Of a DNA stretch of 8,511 bases, positions 1 to 6,671 are shown in pieces (position 1 is the first letter of the stretch; each line of letters begins with the position of its first letter). This stretch comes from Desulfobacterales bacterium (GTDB lineage: Bacteria; Desulfobacterota; DSM-4660; Desulfatiglandales; B25-G16). Where the stretch lies: positions 1-8,511 of the forward strand of contig JABXJZ010000050.1 in NCBI GenBank assembly GCA_013375335.1. Reading direction: 5' to 3'. Position numbers and translations under genes: made by a program. The notes under the pieces are model-generated. The model was not told the DNA's origin and searched no databases. It was given only the letters and a program-made list of their open reading frames with translations.

Positions 1-77
1 ACCTCGTACATCATCAAGATCAGGGATGCCAAGCCTGACGTGGTGATGATGGGCCACTGGGGGGATGACGCCATCAA
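1..77 (+). repeat. Left arm of exact 77-nt terminal inverted repeat
   Basis: Bases 1-77 are the exact reverse complement of 8435-8511; the match breaks at base 78 (t here, c in the other copy). Both arms lie inside livK paralogs in the same reading frame. The arms reach the very ends of the window, so the true repeat may be longer. Because 77 is a common de Bruijn graph k-mer size, an assembly breakpoint is the simplest explanation. Confidence 0.95.
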
Positions 78-597
78 TGCATTGAAGCAGGTGTATGAGT
101 TGGGTCTCAGGAAGGATGCGAAGATTTTCTTTAACTGCATCATAACCGCTTTTGCTGTTGGCATTCCGCCCGAGGCCCTTGAGGAAGTGACCATGGGGTG
201 GTGGTGGTATCATGACCTGACCGGCATCGAGGATCGTGAAACGATGCAGGCTGTCGCTGAGCTGACCAAGGTGTGGCAAGAAGAGTACGGTGAGCCGCCC
301 GATCCCTTTGCGGTTTATGCCTATTTGGGTATGCAGGAGACACTCAGAGGAATCGAGCTATCGAATTCCCTCGAACCGAAGAAGGTCTACGAGGCTCTCC
401 TGGACAACCCGGAATTTATGAGTGTCAAGGGACCGGCCACATGGCGTATCGATGGAAGGCCCGAATATAAATACGCTATATGGATGGTCGATGGCAAACC
501 AGCCGGCGTAAGAAGGGACAAATGGGACGTTGGCAAGGTAGTCGAGGGTTACACGGGTGAGGAGTTGTGCCTGTCTTTGGAGGAAATGGGCTGGTAA
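1..597 (+). CDS. LivK-like branched-chain amino acid type ABC transporter substrate-binding protein, C-terminal part (5' end off window)
   Basis: This is the C-terminal 198 residues of a periplasmic type I solute-binding protein of the HAAT (LivJ/LivK) family, which captures a ligand and delivers it to a LivHMGF membrane complex. The frame is open from base 1, so the true start and signal peptide lie outside the window. Visible traits are a PDVVMMGHWGDD strand-turn typical of the second lobe, a tryptophan-rich hinge (MGWWWYHDL), a segment resembling the family's PDPFAVYAYLGMQ helix, and the end EEMGW-stop. It aligns without gaps to the copy at 7915-8511, with 162 of 185 residues identical from the first Met. 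No permease genes follow; a 329-nt gap and then an AOR gene do, on the same strand. The ligand cannot be told from sequence: HAAT proteins bind branched-chain amino acids, amides, urea or aromatic acids. This copy is clearly more acidic than its paralog. Confidence 0.9.
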   Translation, partial: TSYIIKIRDAKPDVVMMGHWGDDAINALKQVYELGLRKDAKIFFNCIITAFAVGIPPEALEEVTMGWWWYHDLTGIEDRETMQAVAELTKVWQEEYGEPPDPFAVYAYLGMQETLRGIELSNSLEPKKVYEALLDNPEFMSVKGPATWRIDGRPEYKYAIWMVDGKPAGVRRDKWDVGKVVEGYTGEELCLSLEEMGW

Positions 598-926
598 CCA
601 TGGACAGTACGGGGGTATCGCCGCTCGCAAGAACTTAACCAGAGAGGAAGACACATCAGGCGCATACCTCCATTCAGGAACTCAGCAGTGCGTTGTGTGA
701 AAGACAAACTCCCCTGGGGGGTCCCGCTTTCCCTAGCCATTTTCTCAAGGCATTGAGAGCATGATTGGTGGGATAAACCACACACCCTGGGGGATTCTCT
801 CTCCCCTCGAAGATTGTAATTGTCTGTTTCTTTTGCTTTTTCCGGTTGACACACAATACGACTTTATCGTAGGGACACGGGATCCAAAGGGGGAGTTCCT
901 AAATAAAGGGAAGGAGGTCTTTGTCT
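598..926 (+). other. Noncoding leader between livK and the AOR gene (329 nt)
   Basis: I see no gene here: short open frames on either strand lack ribosome sites and recognisable protein character. The stretch holds two similar C/G blocks (around 711-722 and 784-793). A weak hairpin, GGGGA and TCCCC with a 7-nt loop near 790-807, is followed by a T-rich tract (about 826-841); it could be a poor terminator for the upstream livK. A TTGACA hexamer lies at 846-851, but I see no good -10 box at 16-18 nt from it. The 3' end carries the strong AOR ribosome-binding site. Similarity between the two livK copies stops at their stop codons, so nothing here is shared with the 7640-7914 gap. Confidence 0.6.
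911..918 (+). promoter_or_regulatory. Strong ribosome-binding site of the AOR gene
   Basis: AAGGAGGT lies 8 nt before the ATG at 927. It is nearly a perfect anti-16S match and selects ATG 927 over the in-frame TTG at 921, which would be too close to the site. Confidence 0.85.
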
Positions 927-2801
927 ATGAAGAGTGTTTGGCACAAGATTCTCAGGGTTGATTTGAGCAACAACACTTGTAAAAGCGAACAACTGTCCGA
1001 AGAGGTCTATGAGAAGTTCCTCGGCGGTTCTGGCATGAGCGCCTACATGCTTTGGCGCGAATCCCCCCGGGGAACCACCGCCTTCGATCCAGCCAACCGT
1101 TTGACCCTTGCTCCAGGGCCAATGCAAGGGGCCAGACAGACCGGGGCGGGCAAGTGGACAGGCGGCGCTATTTCACCATCGATCAATCTGAACGCCGACT
1201 CGGCGGCAACTGCGTCCTTCGGCATTGAGATTAAGAATGCCGGCTACGACGCTATCGTCACCCACGGCCGGGCGGAAAAGCCAGTCTATGTGGTCGTTGA
1301 TGACGACAGGGCAGAGATCAAAGACGCCAGTCATCTCTGGGGCAAGAACGCCTATGAGGCGGAAGACGACATCAAAGAGGCTGAGGGCGAGAAATTCGAG
1401 TGCGTCACTATTGGCCAGGCCGGTGAGCGGCTTGTGCGTTACGCCAATATCCAGACTCGGAAAAAATCCTTTGTGGGCCGCTGTGGCCTGGGAGCGGTGA
1501 TGGGCTCCAAACTGCTGAAGGGTGTGGCCGTGCGTGGCAGCCAGGAGGTTCCGGTGCACGACCCCGAGCAGCTTGACAAGCTGAATAAGGAGATCAATAA
1601 GCGTTTGGCTCAGATCGACTCTGAAAAGCCAGAGTTTCTGCGCATTTATCGCGTCGGGACTGCAATGGCTACTGAGATGTTCGCTCCCCAGGGCAACCTG
1701 CCCATCAAGAATTACCAGTTGGCCACATTCCCCTCAGGCGAGAAGGCCTTCCATGGCTCTAACTACGCGAAGGAGCTCAACGCAAAACCATGGCCTTGCA
1801 AATACTGCGTTCTCAAGTGCCACAACCTATGCGAGATCAAGGAGGGCCCTTACGCTTACAAGGGCAAGGGCCCAGAGTACGAGTCCTTTGCCATGATGGG
1901 CTTCGACTGCCTGATCGACGATGTTAAAGCCGTGGCTTATGCCGGCGAATTGGCCAACATGTACTCCATGGACACAATCTCTTTGGGCGGTGTCCTGGCC
2001 TGGGCCATGGAATCCTATGAGAAGGGCGTTATCACCAAGGAAGATACATACGGCCTGGATCTGACCTGGGGCAACGCCGAAGCCATGGTCGAGATGGTCA
2101 AGAAGATCGGTTCACGGGCTGACGGTCTCGGCTATCTACTTGGTGAAGGCTCCAAGATTGCCTCGGAGAGGATCGGTAAGGGTTCCGAAGAGTGGGCTAT
2201 CCAGATGAAGGGCCAGGAGATCGCCGCGCACAATTGGCGGGCCCAATACATCTCGGCGTTGAACTACTGCACCGGCGTGGCTTCAGGCCCCAACCATGAG
2301 CGGGGCAACTCCCAGCATATATGGGTCGGCCACATCCGGCTGCCCGAGTGGGGCATCGATGAAGTGGAGAATGAGGAACGGTGGTCGTGGGAGAACGCAG
2401 CGGATCGCAACGCCAAATTTCACGACTACTGCAATATCATCAACTCTGCCTGCCACTGCAAGTTCATGGAGTTTCGCAGTTACACGCTCACCGACTTGCT
2501 CAACACGATCAATGCCTGTACAGGCCTCGGATGGACCCAGGAGGATCTGCGCCGTTGCGGTGATAGGATTACTCAGCTTCAGAAGCTCTTGAACATCCGC
2601 TACGGCTGGAAGAAGGAGCACGACTTCAACTATCCCAAGCGGTTCATGGAGCCCGTCGATGAGGGCCCGGCGGCCGGCAAGATCCCCGTTGGGCTCAAAG
2701 ACGCCATCATGGACTATTACAAGGTCCGGGGCTGGGATGAGGACGGCAAGCCGACCCCCGCCAAACTCGAGGAGGTCGGCCTGGAAGGTTTCCTCGAGTA
2801 A
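927..2801 (+). CDS. Tungsten-dependent aldehyde ferredoxin oxidoreductase (AOR family)
   Basis: A 624-residue enzyme of the AOR family, cytoplasmic, which in this family oxidises aldehydes to carboxylic acids at a bis-pterin tungsten site and passes electrons through a [4Fe-4S] cluster to ferredoxin. The N-terminal domain (about residues 5-205) opens with the family start VWHKILRVDLSN and FLGGSGMSAYML. The C-terminal domains follow. Cluster cysteines appear as C291-x2-C294-x3-C298, with the fourth ligand expected at C511 in the block CHCKF. GPEYES (315-320) and MDTIS (348-352) match conserved blocks near the cofactor. Length matches the family (about 600-640). Oddity: the usual DxxGLC pterin/cluster motif reads NSACHC (506-511), so the Asp and Gly are replaced and an extra Cys appears. 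No ferredoxin subunit or FAD partner is adjacent. It is followed by a hairpin and a MoaD-like gene, a common partner of AOR genes. Substrate is not predictable; BamB-type members of the superfamily exist, but no Bam partners are seen here. Confidence 0.93.
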   Translation: MKSVWHKILRVDLSNNTCKSEQLSEEVYEKFLGGSGMSAYMLWRESPRGTTAFDPANRLTLAPGPMQGARQTGAGKWTGGAISPSINLNADSAATASFGIEIKNAGYDAIVTHGRAEKPVYVVVDDDRAEIKDASHLWGKNAYEAEDDIKEAEGEKFECVTIGQAGERLVRYANIQTRKKSFVGRCGLGAVMGSKLLKGVAVRGSQEVPVHDPEQLDKLNKEINKRLAQIDSEKPEFLRIYRVGTAMATEMFAPQGNLPIKNYQLATFPSGEKAFHGSNYAKELNAKPWPCKYCVLKCHNLCEIKEGPYAYKGKGPEYESFAMMGFDCLIDDVKAVAYAGELANMYSMDTISLGGVLAWAMESYEKGVITKEDTYGLDLTWGNAEAMVEMVKKIGSRADGLGYLLGEGSKIASERIGKGSEEWAIQMKGQEIAAHNWRAQYISALNYCTGVASGPNHERGNSQHIWVGHIRLPEWGIDEVENEERWSWENAADRNAKFHDYCNIINSACHCKFMEFRSYTLTDLLNTINACTGLGWTQEDLRRCGDRITQLQKLLNIRYGWKKEHDFNYPKRFMEPVDEGPAAGKIPVGLKDAIMDYYKVRGWDEDGKPTPAKLEEVGLEGFLE

Positions 2802-2814
2802 TCATAGGGTAATA

Positions 2815-2839
2815 GGTGGAGGAGCCAAGCTCCTCCACC
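2815..2839 (+). other. Perfect 11-bp hairpin between AOR and moaD-like genes
   Basis: GGTGGAGGAGC pairs perfectly with GCTCCTCCACC across a CAA loop, 13 nt after the AOR stop. No T-run follows, so it is not a standard Rho-independent terminator. It could stabilise the 3' end of the AOR message or set the ratio of the AOR to the downstream gene. It hides a GGAGG Shine-Dalgarno-like core, but no start codon follows at useful distance. Confidence 0.75.
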
Positions 2840-2893
2840 GCCACCTAGTATAAGCAATCCAGCGGAACGGAGTTTTCCCTAAAGAGGCTCTAG

Positions 2894-3139
2894 ATGAAGG
2901 CGTGTATTAATTGCAAGGAGCAGGAGTTCGAAGAGGGGACCACGTTCATTGAGGTGGTCAGACGCGTCCGCGAGGCCAAGAAAGACGAGCCAATGATCAA
3001 GGCAATTGTAGAGAAGACGGGCAAGGACAATATCATCTTCGTCTTAAACGGGCGGGTGGTGCAGCCCCACGAGTACGAAACCCTTGAGATCAAGGAAGGC
3101 GACGATATCCGATGGATTCATCCCTTTTTTGGTGGGTAA
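2894..3139 (+). CDS. MoaD/ThiS-family ubiquitin-like sulfur-carrier protein
   Basis: An 81-residue protein with the beta-grasp pattern of MoaD/ThiS: a central NIIFVLNGRVV strand, an L-x-I-KEGDDIRWI block, and the C-terminal di-glycine tail (HPFFGG-stop). In this family that tail is adenylylated and thiocarboxylated to donate sulfur. MoaD sulfur goes to the dithiolene of molybdopterin or tungstopterin, so a role in making the AOR cofactor is likely, though a structural or accessory role is possible. AAAGAGG at 2881-2887 sits 6 nt before the ATG. It lies 92 nt downstream of the AOR gene on the same strand, with a hairpin between, and probably shares its transcript. Unusual for the family as I know it is an N-terminal C4-x2-C7 pair (ACINC), which might bind metal or form a disulfide. 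No MoeB- or MoaE-like gene is in the window. Confidence 0.85.
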   Translation: MKACINCKEQEFEEGTTFIEVVRRVREAKKDEPMIKAIVEKTGKDNIIFVLNGRVVQPHEYETLEIKEGDDIRWIHPFFGG

Positions 3140-3215
3140 GTTCAAAGTGATCATCTCATTCGCCCCTCCTGAGTAGGTCTTTGTCCTGCGGGTCAGCCCG
3201 GCTCATTTAGAACGC
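3140..3215. other. Convergent intergenic gap, no clear terminator
   Basis: A 76-nt gap between the + strand moaD-like gene and the - strand alcohol dehydrogenase remnant. The only fold I see is a 4-bp CGGG/CCCG stem near 3189-3200 with no T-run on either side. How the two converging transcripts end is not visible. Confidence 0.5.
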
Positions 3216-4073
3216 TCAGAGTCTCAATATTTCATCGATCGTTCCATTATATGCGCCTTCGATAATCGTCCTCAGCACCTCCTCACTTTCCCCTGTTGGA
3301 ATCGGTCTCGGCATAGCTTCAAGTTTCATTTTGTTTTGGGATGCATCGACGATTGCCTTGTCGACCAAATCTTCTGAGAAATCTTTGAATTCGGTTAATG
3401 TTACAGGGAATTCCAGCTTCCTATAGAACCTCATTAACCCCTCTGCAAAGTCCTTCCCAATATTGCCAGAATCTTCAACGCCCAGTATTTCAGCCAGGGT
3501 TTTCAGTTTTTCCATGACCACGGGAGCATAATAGGCAGCGTAGTACGGCAGCATGACAGCGCATGCCTCTCCGTGGTCCATGACGTTACACCAACTGAAG
3601 GAGTTGAGGTGAGGACCCCCGCCTGTTTATAAAAGAGTACCGTGCCACCCAGGGTGCTCGCCATGGACATCATCCTTCTCGCTTCTCTGTCCTCCCTGTT
3701 TCCGATCACTCGCGGCAGGGCATCAAGCAGGAGCTTCATCCCAGCAATTGCTCTATCATTCGCCTCAGGGTCGACTCCCTCGTCCACAATATTGAGATAG
3801 CCTTCGATAAGATGGGTCATGGTGTCCAGCCCAGAGACTAGAGAAACGTGCCGACCGTACGAATAGGTCAGTTCCGGATCCACTATGGCTTCTGTGGCGA
3901 CAATCGCTGGATCAAAGATCACTTTCTTTACATGCAGTGTGGTATTTGTCTGAATACCTTTTAACAGCCTCCCCAACCCTATTGATCGAGCCTTCACCAA
4001 AGGTGATCCTGGTTGGCTTCCACTGCTTCATGATTTTTTCTGCATATTCCATACTCTTCGCAATATCGTTCAT
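3216..4073 (-). pseudogene. Iron-containing alcohol dehydrogenase, decayed (internal deletion plus frameshift)
   Basis: Remains of a group III (Fe-dependent) NAD(P) alcohol dehydrogenase, whose intact form interconverts alcohols and aldehydes. It reads in three pieces. An N-terminal piece from ATG 4073 covers about 40 residues (MEYAEKIMKQWKPT, FGEGSINRVGEAVKRY) and hits TGA near 3916. A middle piece in another frame (about 3950-3620) includes KKVIFDP, IVDPELTYSYG and SGLDTMTHLIEGY. A C-terminal piece is back in the first frame (about 3616-3219) with SFSW and MDHGEACAVM. About 110-120 residues between pieces one and two are gone, including the GGGS nucleotide-binding block. The second shift sits at a run of five C (3616-3620); one extra base would restore the frame, so it may be a sequencing error, but the deletion cannot be. 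Metal ligands (D-x3-H, PHL, DHG) survive in the remnant. AAGGAG (4083-4088, - strand) precedes the start. Confidence 0.88.
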
Positions 4074-4081
4074 TCGAGATC

Positions 4082-4098
4082 ACTCCTTCTCAAGGAGT
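4082..4098 (-). promoter_or_regulatory. Small hairpin over the ribosome-binding site of the alcohol dehydrogenase remnant
   Basis: ACTCCTT and AAGGAGT form a perfect 7-bp stem with a 3-nt loop. On the - strand the distal arm contains the AAGGAG that would serve the start at 4073, so folding would hide it. The gene is dead, so any control is probably a relic; chance is also possible. Confidence 0.4.
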
Positions 4099-4211
4099 CT
4101 TGCTCTTCCTCGGTATCTGTGGCCGTACATACTTGTTTTGTTTCTGAGGTCCGTGGCAGCATTCCGGGTATCAGACAGGTCCTCAGGCTGGGAGAGCTGG
4201 TTGCTACCCCT
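4099..4211. other. Noncoding debris between the livH scrap and the dehydrogenase remnant
   Basis: I find no gene, hairpin terminator or promoter I can support in these 113 nt. It sits between two deleted genes and is probably residual intergenic sequence of an older gene order. Confidence 0.4.
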
Positions 4212-4343
4212 TTACGCCTCTGCACGCCTGAAAAAGATCAAAACTGCCGCCATGACCATGAAAACCATGGTATCGGCGGCCTGGGACCAGAATCGGCCGG
4301 TGATGGCGAGGACCATGCCCAAGGCAAAGGCCGAGATGAAATG
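4212..4343 (-). pseudogene. Orphan C-terminal fragment of a second LivH-type permease
   Basis: On the - strand this stretch reads FISAFALGMVLAITGRFW then SQAADTMVFMVMAAVLIF, ending FRRAEA-stop (TAA at 4212-4214). It is the last transmembrane segment and tail of a LivH permease: the intact LivH at 5838-6671 ends with the matching FVSALALGMIMAVTARYW and SQGAETMVFIVMAIVLIF, about 60% identical. Upstream of position 4343 the frame stays open, but the protein no longer resembles LivH (LGPQLKSHHH), and only 32 nt separate it from the livF stop. The rest of the gene is therefore deleted. The DNA has diverged well beyond a recent copy, so this is the tail of a distinct paralog, not a new duplication. 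The protein piece, about 43 residues, cannot be a working permease. Confidence 0.85.
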
Positions 4344-4375
4344 ATGATGGCTTTTCAATTGCGGTCCCAACCATA

Positions 4376-5095
4376 TTACAAATAACTCTCCAAGTCTTTC
4401 GTGTCAGCCATCTCGGGTTTTTCAGATATTTCCCTGATGATTTTACCCTCCTTCATGATGTATACGCGGTCGGCCAGGCGGTTGACGATGGAGAGGTTCT
4501 GCTCGACAATGAAAGCCGATACATTATGCCCTTTCATCTGGCTCAAGATTCGGAAAATATCCTCGATGACAATGGCGGCCAGCCCTTCCGTCGGTTCATC
4601 AATCAGAAAGAGCCGCGGATTACCAACCAGAGCCCGGCCGATCAAGAGAATCTCTCGCTCTCCTCCGCTTAAACCTCCAGCCTTATTATCCATCAGGTCA
4701 TTCAGTTTTGGATAGATGCTGGTTGTTCTTTGGATGGCTGTGGACATCTCTTCGCCCGCGGCGTAAGCGGCCAATTCGATGTTGTCCCGTACGGTCAAGT
4801 GGCTGAAGACTTTCTTGTCCTGAGCCACGTAGCGTACACCTTTTTGGGCTAATTTTGCAGAGGACAAGCCTCGCGTATCCTCTCCGTTGTAGACAATCGA
4901 ACCTTTAGAGGGCTTCATCAGGCCACTGATGGTTTTCAGGAGAGTGGTTTTCCCGGCACCGTTTCGGCCCACAATAAAGACCACTTCACCCTGATTCAGC
5001 TGGAGCGACACATCATGAAGGACCTTGGCGCGACCGTAGGTAACATCGATTTCCTTTACGTCGAGCAATTTTCCTCTTCCTTTCCCCAGTAGCAT
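4376..5095 (-). CDS. livF: Branched-chain amino acid type ABC transporter ATP-binding protein LivF
   Basis: One of the two ATPases of the HAAT importer, cytoplasmic and attached to LivH/LivM. It is 239 residues with Walker A GRNGAGKTT (43-51), signature LSGGE (142-146) and Walker B LFLIDEP (162-168). The position usually held by the H-loop His reads VEQN (198-200), normal for LivF proteins and one way to tell it from LivG. The gene overlaps livG by 40 nt if ATG 5095 is used. A TTG at 5068, preceded by AGGAAGAGG, gives a more typical LivF beginning (LDVKEIDVTYG), 230 residues and only a 13-nt overlap, so it is a credible true start. Last intact gene of the liv operon; after its stop comes the orphan livH tail. 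No terminator is visible. Confidence 0.93.
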   Translation of the reverse strand: MLLGKGRGKLLDVKEIDVTYGRAKVLHDVSLQLNQGEVVFIVGRNGAGKTTLLKTISGLMKPSKGSIVYNGEDTRGLSSAKLAQKGVRYVAQDKKVFSHLTVRDNIELAAYAAGEEMSTAIQRTTSIYPKLNDLMDNKAGGLSGGEREILLIGRALVGNPRLFLIDEPTEGLAAIVIEDIFRILSQMKGHNVSAFIVEQNLSIVNRLADRVYIMKEGKIIREISEKPEMADTKDLESYL

Positions 5096-5826
5096 TCTCT
5101 GACGGCTGGATCACGGAGGACCTGTTCAGGATCACCCTCACAGAGGATCTTTCCCTCATTCATCACGGAGAGCTTTTTCACCACACTAACGATCTTGGAG
5201 ATCTTATGCTCAATGATGACCAGGGCGAAGTTCTTCTTCACCCGATGAATCAGGTCCAACACTCCCCCAATCTCATGATCACTGAGACCTGATAGGGGCT
5301 CATCCAAGAGGAGTACTCTCGGCTTCAGAGACAGGCCAATGGCAATTTCAAGCATCCTCTTTTCCCCGTAGGAGAGTTCAGAGGTGCGGGCAGAGGCCTT
5401 TTTTTCAAGCCCCACCAACTCCAGGGACTTCAGGCAGTCATCCACCACGATCCTTTTCCGGGCAGGTGCGAAAAAGAAGCTTTGTACGGATTGCTGATCC
5501 CGTTTGAATCTGATGGTTGACAAGACCAGGTTCTCCCAGACCGTCAAGGAATCAAAAACGGAAACAAGCTGAAAAGTTCGAGCCATCCCCATCCCAACCC
5601 TTTTGTGGGGAGGGATTTTGGTAATGTCCTTGCCGCAGAAGGTTATCCTCCCCGCACTGGGGGGGAAGAAACCCGATAACAGGTTGAACAGGGTGGTCTT
5701 CCCAGAGCCGTTCGGGCCGATAATGCCAGCGACTTGGCCCTCTTGGAGGCTGAAGTTGACCTGGTTGACGGCCACCAGACCATCAAAGCGTTTGGTCAAG
5801 TCCTGGGTGCTGATCAGATCAGACAT
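5056..5826 (-). CDS. livG: Branched-chain amino acid type ABC transporter ATP-binding protein LivG
   Basis: The second ATPase of the importer, 256 residues, cytoplasmic. Motifs in order: Walker A GPNGSGKTT (37-45), Q-loop in ARTFQL (Q86), signature LSYGE (151-155), Walker B VLLLDEP (171-177) and H-loop IIEHK (H207). The C-terminal tail GKILCEGDPEQVLRDP followed by VRECYWG is characteristic of LivG. The start ATG (5824-5826) lies 11 nt after the livH stop; the ribosome site (AGGATC) is weak, so translation is probably coupled to livH. All catalytic motifs are intact. It should pair with LivF as a heterodimer on LivH and LivM. Confidence 0.94.
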   Translation of the reverse strand: MSDLISTQDLTKRFDGLVAVNQVNFSLQEGQVAGIIGPNGSGKTTLFNLLSGFFPPSAGRITFCGKDITKIPPHKRVGMGMARTFQLVSVFDSLTVWENLVLSTIRFKRDQQSVQSFFFAPARKRIVVDDCLKSLELVGLEKKASARTSELSYGEKRMLEIAIGLSLKPRVLLLDEPLSGLSDHEIGGVLDLIHRVKKNFALVIIEHKISKIVSVVKKLSVMNEGKILCEGDPEQVLRDPAVRECYWGKEEENCST

Positions 5827-5837
5827 AATACAAGATC

Positions 5838-6671
5838 CTATATGTCAATGGGCCTGAAGATCAGAACAATTGCCATCACAATAAACACCATTGTTTCGGC
5901 ACCCTGCGACCAGTACCGTGCCGTAACCGCCATAATCATCCCGAGGGCCAGGGCGGATACGAAGGTTCCTCTCAGGTTTCCCATCCCTCCCACGATGACC
6001 ACGGCGAAGCACAACAAGAGGATCGAGAGTCCCATATAGGGGTGGACTGAGCTGATCGGAGCGTAGAGAACGCCTCCCAGGGCAGCTAACGCGCTTCCCA
6101 TCATAAAAACGATGGAAAAGTAATGATCAACGTCAATCCCCAGGCATCCGACCCCATCCCTGTCCTCCAGGGCTGCCACCACGATCTTGCCCACAATGCT
6201 CTTCCTGAAAAAGAACTCCAACCCGATAAAGAGGAGGATGGCAATCATAACGATGACGATCCGGTAGATGGGAAGTGTCAAACCCCCAATCGTCAGATAT
6301 TCGCCGATCGGATCGCTCAGGGGATAGGGAAGGACCCCCCAAATCCACTTGATCGTATCCACCCCAATCAGGGCAATGGCAAAGGTAGCAATGAAGGTAT
6401 GGTCGAGGGATTCCCCGTAAAGCCTGCGGATGATGCATCGCTCAATCAGATAGCTTATTGGAATGACTACGACGACGGCAATCATTGCAGCGATGACAAA
6501 ATAGCCCTTGAACAGGGCGCCAAGGCTGACGAGCATATAGACACCAAGGGTGTAGGTCAGGGTGTGCGCAAAATTGATGACCCTCATCATTCCGAAGGTG
6601 AGGGAAAGGCCGATGGCAATAAAGTATAGAATTGCCCCGATGGTAAACCCGTAAACAATGGTATGAATCAT
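5838..6671 (-). CDS. livH: Branched-chain amino acid type ABC transporter permease LivH
   Basis: An integral inner-membrane permease subunit, 277 residues from ATG 6671, forming the translocation path with LivM. Several hydrophobic segments span the protein. Family marks are LSLTFGMMRVINFAHTLTY near the N terminus and the cytoplasmic coupling segment LEDRDGVGCLGIDVDHY before the last membrane segments (GGVLYAP, FAVVIVGGMGNLRGT). An upstream in-frame ATG at 6815 would add 48 hydrophilic residues that lie over the livM coding sequence and look unlike LivH, so it is rejected. The start ATG overlaps the livM stop as ATGA, a sign of translational coupling. It is the intact counterpart of the scrap at 4212-4343. 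Confidence 0.93.
   Translation of the reverse strand: MIHTIVYGFTIGAILYFIAIGLSLTFGMMRVINFAHTLTYTLGVYMLVSLGALFKGYFVIAAMIAVVVVIPISYLIERCIIRRLYGESLDHTFIATFAIALIGVDTIKWIWGVLPYPLSDPIGEYLTIGGLTLPIYRIVIVMIAILLFIGLEFFFRKSIVGKIVVAALEDRDGVGCLGIDVDHYFSIVFMMGSALAALGGVLYAPISSVHPYMGLSILLLCFAVVIVGGMGNLRGTFVSALALGMIMAVTARYWSQGAETMVFIVMAIVLIFRPIDI

Noticed and set aside
846..875. Sigma-70 promoter for AOR with TTGACA at 846-851
   Set aside because: No hexamer at 16-18 nt spacing resembles TATAAT; a single good -35 box is not enough.
761..961. 66-codon open frame running into the AOR gene
   Set aside because: No ribosome site or family character, and it overlaps the AOR start in another frame.
3189..3200. Terminator between the convergent genes
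   Set aside because: Only a 4-bp stem and no T-run in either direction.
3937..4385. Two + strand open frames of 135 and 88 codons
   Set aside because: They are antisense shadows of the dehydrogenase remnant and the livH tail on the other strand.
6123..6629. 168-codon open frame on the + strand
   Set aside because: It is antisense to livH, has no ribosome site, and its polar composition is the mirror of transmembrane codons.
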